Made by a program: the position numbers and the translations under genes. The notes beneath the pieces are model-generated. The model was not told the origin of the DNA. It worked only from the letters and a program-made list of their open reading frames with translations, and did no database searches. DNA of 64,000 nt from Nothopassalora personata. Its lineage: Eukaryota; Ascomycota; Dothideomycetes; Mycosphaerellales; Mycosphaerellaceae. The stretch lies in contig CM066292.1 of the NCBI GenBank assembly GCA_033816765.1, forward strand, positions 3,534,001-3,598,000, given 5' to 3'. Shown here piece after piece: positions 30,997-42,200 of the stretch (positions within the stretch are counted from its first letter, which is position 1; each line of letters begins with the position of its first letter).

Positions 30997-33755
30997 TCAT
31001 AGATTATTATCCTTCTTGAACTTATCCCATGCCTCGTTTAGCGTGCTGAACACGGACGCACTAACCATACGCTGCTCCGTAGTAGCATCTTGCGGAATCT
31101 GTAGTCTCAAGTCAGCACAATGTGATCCAACCCCTCTATCTTCTCATCACAACATACCTTATCAGGATGCACCTTAGCAATCGCTTTCATATACACAATC
31201 TTGACCTTATTCGGCATGACCAGATCACTCATCCCAACCTTCTTCCAGCCGGCACCATCCCATAGCACAGTATCCAAGCTCTGTAACAACGCACGAAGGT
31301 TGTCGGCTTTGCCACCTTTCCAAGCTGCCAGTCTTGCATCGACCTGGTCGCTCAGGGCGAACTTCTCATCATCAGCCTTGTCCGCCGCTGCATTGGCCGC
31401 TCTTAGCTTTTTCACAGCTTCTGCAGAGGCCGCAGTAGAGAGAGCAGGCCGAGTGAGGCTATTGCCCATGCTTTTCGCTGGAGGTAATCGGCCAGGTGCT
31501 GGTGCAGTGCTGCGGACGGGTGCGGCCTTGGCTGCTGTTGTGGGCGCTGCGGCTTTCTCGCATCGATCCCGACCCTTCAAGCTCACAGTTCCGCCGACAC
31601 CAGCCTCGACTGCAGTTCTCCAAGCAGCTGCAGCGTCATTCCACCTTTCGAGTTGTTCCAGAGCTTCTGCCTTACGCATGATAGCTTTGCCGTAGAATTC
31701 GCGCATCTCCTTGACGCCCTCTCCGCCGCCAAGATCGATGGTCTCGCCGATACCTTGACTTTGCCCGATGACAGTCAGCGCTTGATCTGCATCTGAGACG
31801 GCAGTCTTGGCATCGCCAGTCTTGATGCCGGTCAATGCGCGGTTGGTGTATACGATGATCGCAATGGGGTGAGTAGCAGGTAGTGGCGTCAGTGCAGCTG
31901 TGTAGGCTTCATGAGCTGTAGCATAGTCACCACGCTTGAAAGCCTCGCCGCCTGCTTTTCGTCTGGCTGCTGACGAAGAGAGAGCAGCTGGTGAGATACT
32001 GGGTATCGACCGAGGAGGAGCTTTCGGTCTCGCCGGGGCTGGCAATGGAGGTGGACGCGACACTGGGGCTGCTTGTGCAGGTCTTGCCGCTTGTGCAGGC
32101 TGCGTAGGAGCTGAAGAAAACAGATCGACCTCGGTTTCGGGGTGTGGCTCAGGCTTCGGCGCTGCCTTCTTCCTTCTCGCTGGGCTGACATACGCTTGAG
32201 CAGACTGATCCTCCACGTTTTGCCTGCTAAGCTTCGCAGTCGGTCTCTTATCGAGTGATGGCTGTGCCTGTTGCATGAATCGGGGTTGGGCAGCAGGTCT
32301 GTGAGGTAGTGGCTCAGCTGGTGCACGCTCACGTGTAGGCTGCTGCATCGGGCGCTCAGCGTTCGGCCTGGCTGGCTTTTGCGGTCGTTCACGTGGTGCA
32401 TCCAGCATGGCAGCCTCGTCAGTCACATCGATCTCGGGCTTCGCGGCTGGACGCGGTTGCTCTGCTCTTCTTTGACTGCTTGATCTGCTATTGTTTGCGC
32501 TGCTCTCGTGCATCCACCTCGGTTGGCTGGAATCCTGACCTTGCTGAAATTCTGCCACAGTTTTCGCCATCTGCTTCTGACTTGCCTTCCACAAGGAAGT
32601 TGCACCTTTGAACAGCTTATTGCCGTATTCTTGAGCTAGCTGAGCAGCGTCTTTATCGCCATTAGCCAGCGATTTGCTGTCATGACGCTTCGCTGCGGAA
32701 CTCGAACGAGACTCGTCACGCAGCCATGCCGGCATTGCATCTTGCTCGCCTCGTGGTCTCCGCTGCGGATTGCGACTTCCTGCAACTGGACTTGGTCGTC
32801 TTTCCGTCCCTTCGCCCTTTGCCTTTTGTCGTGACTCTTCGTGGACTTGTTGGAGCAGCCAGCCTACAGCACCTTGCACGGCGCCGCCCGACTCGGCCAA
32901 AGCAATCTTTGCGTGGTCTGCCGGAAAGCCCATCTCTACCAATTCGGCCAAAGCACGATCCTTCGGTACGTCTTCCTCTGACTCGCCTCCGCCAGGTATA
33001 AATTCGTTCTCGGGCTCGGGGACCGGTCTTGGCGAAGGTTTGTGTGGAGCTGGCCTTTCTGATACTGGCCTCGCGAGATCGCCAAGTATATCATCGTCGT
33101 CATTCGTTTGCACTGGCCTGGCCGACGCGGCGTGTCCATTGGCCTGTTTCGGTAATGTCCCAAGCCCGAACGGATCATCGTCATCGTCAAAGCCTCCATG
33201 ACCAGGATTGACAGGTGTGGGAGCCTGTGGTGCTGCTGGCGTACTTCGACCACTCGCAGCTCCCGAAGCTGGGGGAGGAAAGTGACTCGCTTTGTCTACA
33301 GGCGCATGTCTGTTGAACGCCGCCAGGATATCATCCTCTTCTTCCTCTGCAGGCTTCGACGGTGCAGGGGAAGGTCCTCTTCCTTCCGGCGTGCCTCTCC
33401 CGCTTGCCAGCGTGTCCCATAAAGCTCCCTGCTGCTCTTGCTGGCGCCTCTTCTCTTCAATCAATTGCCTCTGCCGTTCCTGGATGGAGACATTGTTCGT
33501 GGCCGACTTCTGTGACTTCAAGGACAACAGGTTGCCGAATTGATCGCCCGTGTTGGTGGGTTTCGCTGCGCCATTGAGAGTGCTGGACGGTCGGGAGATG
33601 TTCTGTGGCGATGCTGTGCCTGATCGCGGGATCGCCGGGCTGGCCCGTAAGCTGCTGATGTTGGCAGCGAATGTGGTCGGGTTCAAGGGAGCAGTGGTGG
33701 TTGTCGTTGAAGGCTTCGCTGGCTTTTGCCAGTCTTCGCCAAGCAAGTCATCCAT
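30997..33755 (-). CDS. SWA2: Auxilin-like clathrin-uncoating J protein (Swa2/Aux1)
   Basis: Auxilin recruits Hsp70 to clathrin coats and drives uncoating of vesicles. Exons 31158-33755 and 30997-31098 (59-nt intron, GTATGT donor, CTACAG acceptor), about 899 aa. Order: acidic N terminus (MDDLLGEDWQKPAKP) with DPFGL and DDDILGDLA motifs that look like clathrin/adaptor boxes; a UBA domain at about residues 270-310 (ALAELVEMGFPADHAKIALA, VGWLLQQVHEE); a long disordered Pro/Arg-rich middle; TPR repeats at about 615-760 (RKAGGEAFKRGDYATAHEAY, AIIVYTNRALTGIKTGDAKT, AIMRKAEALEQLERWNDAAA); and a C-terminal J domain with the HPD signature (AIAKVHPDK) split by the intron exactly after K. Without splicing the J domain is cut short. 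It shares a 435-bp divergent promoter with the SER33 gene. Confidence 0.93.
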
Positions 33756-34190
33756 CGTGGTTGCAATCAGAATGCATCAGATGGCCGAAATTGAGGTTAT
33801 CGGAAGTTGTTGTACCAGGGAAACATGTCGACGACGTGGACTTGGCTGGTGACCGTCTTGCTGTCCATGTGCTGTGTTGCGCTATCAACATACATAATCA
33901 GACCCGATCAAAGCTAAGCCGAAGGTGGGTGGATAAGGGATCTTATCAGCCGTGACATTGATTGACATCGTCACTCGGGCTGCTAACGACTGTCATGGTG
34001 CTGTCATGAAGCTCAGGGCGACTCCATCAAATATTGATTGAGGGCATCTCTCTAGCTGACCCTGACGCCATCAAAGAAATTTGTTGGACAGCTTGACAGT
34101 GAATCCATGTACTGTATGGTATGGTATATACCATACCCTTCTATCCCGTGATAGTCCTCTTTCAACCATCTCCCTCCTTTCTCACCCAAG
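33756..34190. promoter_or_regulatory. Divergent promoter SWA2/SER33
   Basis: The 435 bp between two divergent start codons. It includes a perfect 20-bp palindrome, GGTATGGTATATACCATACC, at 34118-34137, about 54 bp before the SER33 ATG, with a TATATA core that could be its TATA box. A CT-rich leader follows (CATCTCCCTCCTTTCTCACC). Confidence 0.5.
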
Positions 34191-35621
34191 ATGCCGACCG
34201 CTGCACAAGATATTCCCGTCCGCAATGGCAGCGCTAGAGACGAGCTCGCCCGGACAGTGTCCAACTCGTGGAACGCCGAGTCCTCCCTCTCGCGCAGCCC
34301 AGAGCTGAGCTTGCACAGCCCAAACCAGAGCTACTCCGGACCACCTAAAGTCTCAGCCAAACAACTGCGACCCTTCCAGACGCAGGACATCAAGGTCTTG
34401 CTGCTCGAGAACGTCAACCAGAGCGGCCAATCGATCTTGAAGAAGCAAGGCTACCAGGTCGAGGCGCTCAAGAGCTCCCTGCCGGAGGATCAGCTCATCG
34501 AGAGGATCCAAGACGTCCACGTTCTGGGTATCCGATCCAAGACTCAGCTCACTGCCAACGTGCTCAAGCACGCCAAGAATCTCATCGTCGTCGGCTGCTT
34601 CTGCATTGGTACAAACCAAGTCGATCTCAAGTATGCCGCAGAGAATGGTATCGCCGTCTTCAACTCCCCCTTCAGCAACTCTCGCTCGGTAGCGGAGCAG
34701 ATGATTGGCTGCATCATCGCATTGGCAAGGCAGATGGGTGATCGCAACAATGAAATGCACAAGGGTGTCTGGAACAAGGTCTCGGCCGGCTGCTGGGAGG
34801 TAAGAGGAAAGACGTTGGGCATTGTCGGATACGGTCACGTTGGTGCACAGCTGTCTGTGTTGGCAGAGTCTCTGGGCATGAGGGTCATCTACTACGATGT
34901 CGTCAACCTCATGAACCTGGGTAGTGCAACACAAGTTCACTCCCTCGACGAGCTCCTCCAAGCTGCAGACTTCGTGACACTGCACGTACCTGAGATTGAA
35001 GAGACAAAGAACATGATCAGTGCTCCGCAACTTGACAAGATGCGACAAGGTGCGTACCTTCTCAACGCTTCGCGAGGCAGTGTCGTGCACATTCCAGCTC
35101 TCGTCAAAGCTCTCCAAGCTGGGAAGCTCGGCGGTGCAGCGATAGACGTGTTCCCGAACGAGCCAGGCAGCAACGGCGAGCACTTCAACACACGACTCAA
35201 CGACTGGACCGACGATCTCTTGAAGCAGAAGAATGTCATCCTCACTCCTCACATCGGTGGCTCAACAGAAGAGGCACAAGCCGCCATTGGTGTCGAGGTA
35301 GCAGATGCCCTTGTGAACTACGTCAATCTCGGTACAACCATCGGCGCCGTCAACGTGCCAGAGGTCACCCTCCGGTCACTGACCCTGGACGAGCCCAACC
35401 ACGCGCGTGTGGTCTACATCCACAAGAACGTGCCCGGTGTGCTGCGAAAGGTCAACGAGATTCTCGGCGACCACAACGTCGACAAGCAGATGACTGACAG
35501 CAGAGGTGACGTTGCATACCTCATGGCTGATATCAGTAATGTCAACGTCTCGGAGATCAAGAATCTATACCAAAGCTTAGAAGATCTCGGCAGCAGGATC
35601 AGGACAAGAGTCCTGTATTAG
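34191..35621 (+). CDS. SER33: D-3-phosphoglycerate dehydrogenase (Ser3/Ser33)
   Basis: First enzyme of serine synthesis: oxidises 3-phosphoglycerate to 3-phosphohydroxypyruvate with NAD. Single exon, 476 aa, the usual length for the fungal type. A ~65-residue Ser-rich leader precedes the substrate domain (KVLLLENVNQSGQSILKKQG, LGIRSKTQLTANVLKHAKNL). The NAD domain carries GIVGYGHVGAQLSVLAESLG followed by the acidic YYD. Catalytic residues: R in NASRGSVV, E in DVFPNEP, H in LTPHIGGSTEEAQAAIG. A C-terminal ACT domain (VVYIHKNVPGVLRKVNEILG, VDKQMTDSRGDVAYLMADI) is the serine-feedback site in this family. Yeast has two isoforms, so the symbol (SER3 or SER33) is by family only. Neighbour SWA2 is divergent. 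Confidence 0.96.
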   Translation: MPTAAQDIPVRNGSARDELARTVSNSWNAESSLSRSPELSLHSPNQSYSGPPKVSAKQLRPFQTQDIKVLLLENVNQSGQSILKKQGYQVEALKSSLPEDQLIERIQDVHVLGIRSKTQLTANVLKHAKNLIVVGCFCIGTNQVDLKYAAENGIAVFNSPFSNSRSVAEQMIGCIIALARQMGDRNNEMHKGVWNKVSAGCWEVRGKTLGIVGYGHVGAQLSVLAESLGMRVIYYDVVNLMNLGSATQVHSLDELLQAADFVTLHVPEIEETKNMISAPQLDKMRQGAYLLNASRGSVVHIPALVKALQAGKLGGAAIDVFPNEPGSNGEHFNTRLNDWTDDLLKQKNVILTPHIGGSTEEAQAAIGVEVADALVNYVNLGTTIGAVNVPEVTLRSLTLDEPNHARVVYIHKNVPGVLRKVNEILGDHNVDKQMTDSRGDVAYLMADISNVNVSEIKNLYQSLEDLGSRIRTRVLY

Positions 35622-36207
35622 ACGCGTGCAAGCATGCAGTGCGAGGTAGGAAATTGGGTCGCCATAGACTAGGGCGACTGAAGCAGTCACGATGGGCGGG
35701 AAAAGATACGAATGGCGTCCAGGGAGCCGCATTGGGATTTGGCGTTCAGAAGAGCAGAAAAGGATATACCACATGGCATTTAACATGGTGTTTGAGGCGT
35801 TCGGCGCTCCGATCAACACCAACATGATCAAGAGTGCTCCCTCGCAGAACATGCGTGACTGCAGTAGCCTGCCGAGGGCGACTTCAGCCGTAGAGATCAT
35901 CCAATAGAATGTGCTCTCCGGTCCAAATGGCATCAGATCGGTGAAGACTCCACGCCTTTTTGTTCGATCTTCAGAGCAATGCCAGTGTTGAATGTCAGCT
36001 CCGACAGATATCCGTCGGCGATAGGTTGCCTATTTTGGCTTGCCGAATGTCCCGACCACCCTTCTTGTCGGCAATTCAACCACATAACGTCGCGACACAC
36101 GACTTTCCGGAATTCATGGCCAAGACGATGAGTAGTGCATAGACCGAATAGCAGAGAAATTGGTCGATGTGAGAAGATATATAGGAGGCCGCGAGCCACT
36201 CTCAGTC
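35622..36207. other. Intergenic, SER33 to PhyH-like gene
   Basis: About 590 bp between two co-directional genes; no supported gene. It holds the promoter of the downstream oxygenase. Confidence 0.5.
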
Positions 36208-37506
36208 ATGGCGCCGTCACGATCGAACCAGCGCAACGTCGCACTCACAGCAGCAGCCTCGATTGGTCTAGTAACCGGCTTGTTCACCCTCTGGCAATAC
36301 CTAGGACTCGGCACCACGGCTCAAGACCGCGTCAAGTCTCGCAAGGTGACGAAGCGATGCTATACTCTCAACGATAAGCTGTCTCTATCAGCTTTCAAGA
36401 CTCTTGTGGAACAGACCACAACCAAGGAAACATACCCTCTAGCAGTGGACATCCAAAAGAACATCCCCATCTACGACTGCAGCCAGATCAACCTCAATGA
36501 CCCAGACCTCATCAACCAATTCCAGGACGAACTAAACCACATCCTAACCCACGGACCCGGCGTCTACGTCCTCCAAAACTTCTTCCCAGACCTCACCCCC
36601 ATCGACACCGCAAACTCCTCTTACGCCACCATCATCGCCTCCGAACTTGCCCAAAACGGTGCCAAAGGCGACCACTTCGCAGCCAGCGGCACAAACTCCC
36701 GCATCTGGAACTCCTTCTCCAAACACTGCACCCAAGATCCCCACTCCTTCCTCTCCTACTATTCCAACCCCCTTTGGCCCGTAATCTGCGAGTCCTACCT
36801 CGGTCCCGGCTACAAACTCACCGCGCAAGTAAACGTCGTCAAACCTGGAGGGAAGGCACAAGTCTGCCACAGAGACTACCATCTCGGGTTCCAGACTGCC
36901 GAGACGTGTGCGAGATATCCAAAAGCGCTGCATTCCACATCCCAGTTCTTGACGTTACAGGGTGCGGTGGCGCATACAGAAATGCCTCTGGAGTCTGGAC
37001 CGACGAGATTTCTACCGTATAGTCAACTCTTTGAGGAGGGGTATATGGCGTACCGACTTGAGGAGTTTAATGAGTACTTCCTAGAGAACTACGTCTCCCT
37101 CTCACTCAAAAAGGGAGATGCAGTTTTCTTCTCCCCAGCACTTTTCCACGCAGCAGGTGAGAACACCACTGCCGATTTTGAGCGTAGTGCGAATTTGATC
37201 CAAGTCTCCTCGGCCTTCGGCAAGACAATGGAGAGCATTGACTCTTTACCGCTGATCGAAGCGACGTGGGAGGGGTTGAGGGAGAAGTTCGAGGGGGAGG
37301 GGATGAGTAGTGGGGTGCAGGCGTTTGTCAAGGCAGTGGCGGAGGGATATCCTTTCCCGACGAATTTGGATCGGAGGCCGCCGGCGCCGGGAGGGATGGC
37401 GCCTGAGAGTGAGCAGGAGGTGCTGTTGAGGGCGTTGAAGGAGGAGTGGGACAAGGAGAAAGTCATCGAAGTCTTGAGCAAGGTGAGGGAGGATTCGAAG
37501 ACATAG
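36208..37506 (+). CDS. PhyH-like Fe(II)/2-oxoglutarate oxygenase with N-terminal membrane segment
   Basis: Single exon; the first ATG in frame is at 36208 (the preceding codons open only from TTG), giving 432 aa. Residues about 8-30 (NVALTAAASIGLVTGLFTLW) form one hydrophobic segment, so the protein is probably membrane-anchored. The rest resembles the phytanoyl-CoA dioxygenase superfamily: a first iron ligand pair H221-x-D223 in QVCHRDYHLGFQ, the distal histidine H314 in FFSPALFHAAGEN, and a following ERSANLIQVSS arginine region suited to 2-oxoglutarate. LQGAVAHTEMPLESGPTRFL is the characteristic loop before the second half. Substrate unknown. Its 3' end faces the epoxide hydrolase remnant 120 bp away. 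Confidence 0.82.
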   Translation: MAPSRSNQRNVALTAAASIGLVTGLFTLWQYLGLGTTAQDRVKSRKVTKRCYTLNDKLSLSAFKTLVEQTTTKETYPLAVDIQKNIPIYDCSQINLNDPDLINQFQDELNHILTHGPGVYVLQNFFPDLTPIDTANSSYATIIASELAQNGAKGDHFAASGTNSRIWNSFSKHCTQDPHSFLSYYSNPLWPVICESYLGPGYKLTAQVNVVKPGGKAQVCHRDYHLGFQTAETCARYPKALHSTSQFLTLQGAVAHTEMPLESGPTRFLPYSQLFEEGYMAYRLEEFNEYFLENYVSLSLKKGDAVFFSPALFHAAGENTTADFERSANLIQVSSAFGKTMESIDSLPLIEATWEGLREKFEGEGMSSGVQAFVKAVAEGYPFPTNLDRRPPAPGGMAPESEQEVLLRALKEEWDKEKVIEVLSKVREDSKT

Positions 37507-37625
37507 TTTCATTCCCTGCAACTCTGCAAAGGGCACCATCCCTGCTCCAAGCATTCTTCCACGACCATCTACGATGCCCTCACTCCCTCGCGTACTCAAC
37601 TTCCACATCCTCCAGTCTTCCTGCT

Positions 37626-38300
37626 TCACTCCCTCACCTCTTCCAAAAACATGCGCGGCTGCTCCCACGCCGCAAAATGCCCACCCCTCTCCATCTGCCC
37701 CCAATACACGACATTCTCCAATACCGCGCACACAACTCCCTCGGCGCACAACTCGTCGCCCGGGAACCAACTCACCCCAACCGCAAGACTCTTCCCAATA
37801 GTCCAGTTGGTCGTCTCGGGCTTGTTCTCGCTGAAGGAACGAGCGCTTGAAGTGCCGGAGCCGGAGAGCCAGTATAGCACAATGGTGTCAAGCACGTCAT
37901 CCTTCCTGAGCACACTCTCAACATTTGCGTCATGCTGAGACCAATCTCGGAACTGCTCGTACATCCAGCTTGCTTGGAACACAGCGGAGTCGGCGAGGCC
38001 GCACCCAACAGTTTGAGGGCCGGTGGATTGGAGGAGGGAGCATCCGCAGTAGCCTGTGGGTTTGCAAGTGTGGTGGAGGGATCGGGCGAGGGCATCGCCG
38101 TGTTTTGTCTAGGGTTGGGGATTTGGGATTATTTCTGCGGGCGTGACTTGACATCAATGCAGCTGTGTAAGACCAGGAAACCTCACCCCTGGCTCAGAGT
38201 GAACGAAAAATTTCATATGGACCGCTTTCAGCCCGCTCGGCGCTTGATGCTCCAGAGTCGCAGTGGCATGAGCCACCCACCCCCTCGATCACCACCCTGA
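37626..38300 (-). pseudogene. Epoxide hydrolase pseudogene, 3' fragment
   Basis: The minus strand encodes the C-terminal part of a microsomal-type epoxide hydrolase (alpha/beta hydrolase): QSTGPQTVGCGLADSAVFQA, SWMYEQFRDWSQHDANVESV, DDVLDTIVLYWLSGS and VERGGHFAALE-like MERGGHFAAWEQPRMFLEEV, which includes the catalytic histidine position (GGHFA). Upstream in the same frame is AHATATLEHQAPSGLKAVHM, matching the middle of the enzyme, but TGA and TAG codons interrupt it, and the N-terminal domain and nucleophile region are absent from the window. It is therefore a truncated, nonsense-interrupted relic. Confidence 0.7.
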
Positions 38301-39277
38301 GCGGTCCGTCCACAGTCCGCACACCCCAACCTCTCCATCAAAACAGCTCACGCGCGAGCAATCCGCTGAGAATCCCACCCAGTCTCAGTCGGCTTGCCAG
38401 AGAAAATCCCTAACCCGGAAGTGCCAAGATCACAAGATGGGAAGCGTCCGCCCCTCCCTAGCTTCAGGGTCAACGAGCTTGTCGGCCACATGCCCAAAGT
38501 CCAAAATCAACCATGCGTCATCAGCTAGGGGCCAAAAAAATCCCAAGGCTTCGAGCGGAAGTGCAGAAAGTAGAATTCTAGCCCATCAATCAATGGTGGC
38601 TGTGAATTGCGAAGAGGGGGGGGAGAGTCGAGAAGTGCTTCGCAGCGGCGCCAGGCGTGGGTTCTTTGCCAGTATGAGCAGAGGTCCTGGATTTTTGCTG
38701 TTAGCGGCACGCCTTGGGATCAGTCCGGGACGGGTTCTTTGTCGGGCCAGCGAGTTAGTTCCATGGAGGTGGAGGTGTAAGCCGTCGAGATCATGTGATC
38801 TGCGGGAGTGATGGCTTGAGCGGTGAGATTGAATTATGTGGTGGCATAGTCGGTGGTGTTTGTAAGACGTGAGTCTTTTGCTTCTAAGACAATTGTCGCC
38901 CAGCTTCGAGTGGTCTTCGTGATATGGGACGAAATCTCCTCCTAGATTTCTAATAGATTTCAGCGTACCAGAGTCAGCTCGCATGAAAGCTCGAAAACGA
39001 AGGCGAGAAGGTCTTAAGTGCTGGCTTGCATTCGTCCGAGGTCACATCACCGGTAGGTCTAGATGCATCAAACCGCCGTCAGGTCTTCACAAAGACTGAG
39101 CTCACGCATGACCTGTGAAGGCTGTCATCTCATCTACTCCGACCATCCCACGTCCCGTCCCATAGATGCCTAGTATACGCTCCAGCAGCAGTACTCAGAT
39201 GCCGACTTAACCGCGAGTGCAGCACCTTTTGCTGTTTCACCCGAGTCCAGCCTCTCAATCACATTGAGATTCATGCA
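38301..39277. other. Intergenic, epoxide hydrolase remnant to histidine kinase
   Basis: Nearly 1 kb without a supported gene. Frames of 120-130 codons on both strands lack domains. Part is the 3' flank of the histidine kinase. Confidence 0.5.
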
Positions 39278-42200
39278 TCACTTCTTCGGATTCTGTACCC
39301 CGTCCAGAATCTTCGTCAATTCCTTTAGCCTCACAGGCTTCGTCAAAAAGAGATCAAAGCCCGAGCTAAAAGCCTCCTGCTGTGCACTGGCGCTCCCAAG
39401 ACCAGTGAGAGCGATGATCGTCGCAGGCTCTAGACCCCTCTGCTTCTCAAATCCGCGAATTTGGCGTGTTGCTTCGAAGCCGTTTAGGATCGGCATGTTG
39501 ATATCCATCAGCACGACTTTAGGCTTGATAGGAGCTTCCTCGGTGGACTTCATCACTGTCTCCGAATCTTCGCCAGTGAGAGTCACGACTTCCGAGCACG
39601 AGTTTTTGTATACTTCGACAGCTTGTAAGCCATCTGTGGCGACTTGTCTGCGATGGCCGAATTTGTCGGCGTAAGTGACCAGCAGTTGGAGGTTGATGGA
39701 CTAGCGACGAATTTAGAAGATTGCAGCAGATGGAAGCAGTGCATGCGATGACTTACATTATCGTCGACCAGTAAAAGCGAGACGCCAGCGCCTCTTTTGT
39801 CTTCTTTCCTCTCTGGTGAGTTCTTTGTCGTCTGTGTTGCTCTGTGCGTGGACGTCTTCCGCTCCGGCCTTGACCCATTTAATGAAGGCGTAGGCACGCG
39901 AGGGAACTTGTAGTCAGACGCCAGGCCACGCTCAAGCTTCGCTGCTCGCTGCTGATCCGACTCTTCATGGCCGACATCGTGTTTCGTTCGGTCCTTTGCA
40001 GAGAAGTCAGCGTCTGGACTGCCCAAACAGATATCCTTTCGCTCTCTTACAGGTAAGTTCTGCGTACTCATACTTTTCGGAGGATTCCCGCTCACACCGG
40101 GCGTAATCGCACCCGCGAGAGAGGAGGGATCGTTGGTCATGCTCTTGTTCCTAACGCACTGCACAATCGCCTTTGCCAGGCGGACCGGTCCAGCTGGCTG
40201 CGCGATGAGCTCGACATAGCCTGTAGCGATGTTTCCGAACCCTGGAGCACGAATCTTTCTAGCACTTAAAGTGCTGTCACAGAGCACAATGAACGGCTTG
40301 TTGCTGAGCGCACTTGGTGACATCAACGTGTCGGCGCAGCCCATGTCTTGCCGGCGTTTGAGCTCCTCTGCTAGCTCGCCTTCAGTGACAAAGTACATGT
40401 CTGCGCCATCGTCGCCGGCCCATGTGCATGGGAAGGCGTTGATGCCGACCTGGTTGAGCGTCTTGTGCACGCTTGATAGCAGCAAGCTCTTAGCTGTCTC
40501 GTCCGGTGCATGGCCAGTGGATGCCGCTAATGGTGTGGAGCTACTGTCAACAACACCTATTGAAACGCCAGATATTATACGCTCCAGCGATCGTAATGAA
40601 CTCTTCGAGCCGGGGTCCTTGCTGCTGCTGCGAGTCTGCTCCAGAGGCAAAGTAATCGCAAGAGTAGTGCCAACACCTCGTTCGCTCTGCACTTCGATCC
40701 TCCCTTCGAGGCTCTTCACGATCTTAGCCACGAGGTTCATACCCAAGCCTGTGCCTTCGACGAGGCTGTCTTCTTGCGCAAAAGCTCTGAATAAGTGGTT
40801 TTCCAAGAAGTCTCTCGACATGCCACGGCCAGTGTCGCTGACAGAAAAGGTAACATTGGAGCGCTTGCGCTTGTCCGGTATTGGGGATGCCTTGAGCGAG
40901 ACCCGGATGTGTCCTTTGCTCGTGTACTTCAGTGCGTTACTAACAAGATTGATGCAGATTCGCTTCCAGGCTCCTAATGCGACAAAAACGTGCCAGTTGA
41001 TGTCAACAGTGCGGTCAATGTCCAGTACGACGGCAACTTTACGGTTCAGGACCGTATCGGCATCTCGGCTGCAGCAGAACGAGTACACTGCAGTCTCGAC
41101 AACCTCTTCCGTCACCTGGTCCAGAGCTACGTTGGCATCCAGCGCCATCACGCCTCCCATTCGAGTTCGTTTGGTTGAGCTAGACGCCAACCTTGCAGCC
41201 TGTGCATCCTTATTTCTGGTCTTGGCTTGGTGGTTGATCTTGCTGAAGTCCAACAGATGGTCGATGATGTCCAGCAGCGTCCTTCCACATATCTCTATCT
41301 GAGAGATCAGATCTGTGCTGAAAGAGTCCGTAGGCTGTTCTTGTAGACATTCAACGCTCCCAAGTATCCCATGCAATGGAGACCGCAGCTCATGCGAGAT
41401 GGTCGAAATGAAGTCAGACTTCGCCTTGTCAGAGTCTTGGGCCTCCAGACGATGTAGCTCAGCCATGATGACATCGCAGAATGCAGTCATATACTTCACC
41501 TCCGACTCTTCGGAGAATAGTCTAAGAGGCGAGTACGACCAGAACATGCACGCGGCATACCATCTTTGACGAGTGTGATCCCACATGCCCACCAGGCCGA
41601 CGCTCCGAACACCAGGGAATAGTTTGAATATCTCTCCGCCATCATCTCTGCGGCCTCTCTTTCGCCGTCTGGAGCAGCTCGCACTGCGAGTCTTCACTTC
41701 TTGCGACAGACTGCCGGCCGAGCAGCGGCAGGAGCTTCCGTCATCATTGCCTTCCGACGAGTCATCGTCTGACGAGGCATCACCATACTCATTGAAGCTC
41801 CATATCTTCCCGCGAGGATAGCGCCTGAGTAGAGACCGAAGAAACTTCTCGGTCATATCTTGAGGTTCTTCGTAGGTTTCTGTCCGTTTCTCCAGGAGAA
41901 ATTCGTCCAAAGGCTGTGGTATGCTCGACGATGCAAGCACGTGGCAGTGTTTTGGTGGTTGATCACTGCTGTCATGCTCCCTTGTCACTCTCTCGTCTGC
42001 GCTGGTCCCAGTCGTGGCTCCGTCAGCAGTGCTTCCATGATAGTCTGAACTGTGCTCGGTATGGCTGGACTCCGCGGGAGATGATTCCACTAATCCGCCA
42101 AAGGTGCCTACGGCTGCGTCGAGGAACATAACGCCATCGATGCACATGGCTTCTCGTACAAGGTTGCTTGCTCTCTCGAAGGTCTTTTGAATAGTAGGCT

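Noticed and set aside
40229..41302. 357-codon plus-strand frame antisense to the histidine kinase
   Set aside because: Lies wholly opposite conserved HisKA/HATPase coding sequence; antisense shadow.
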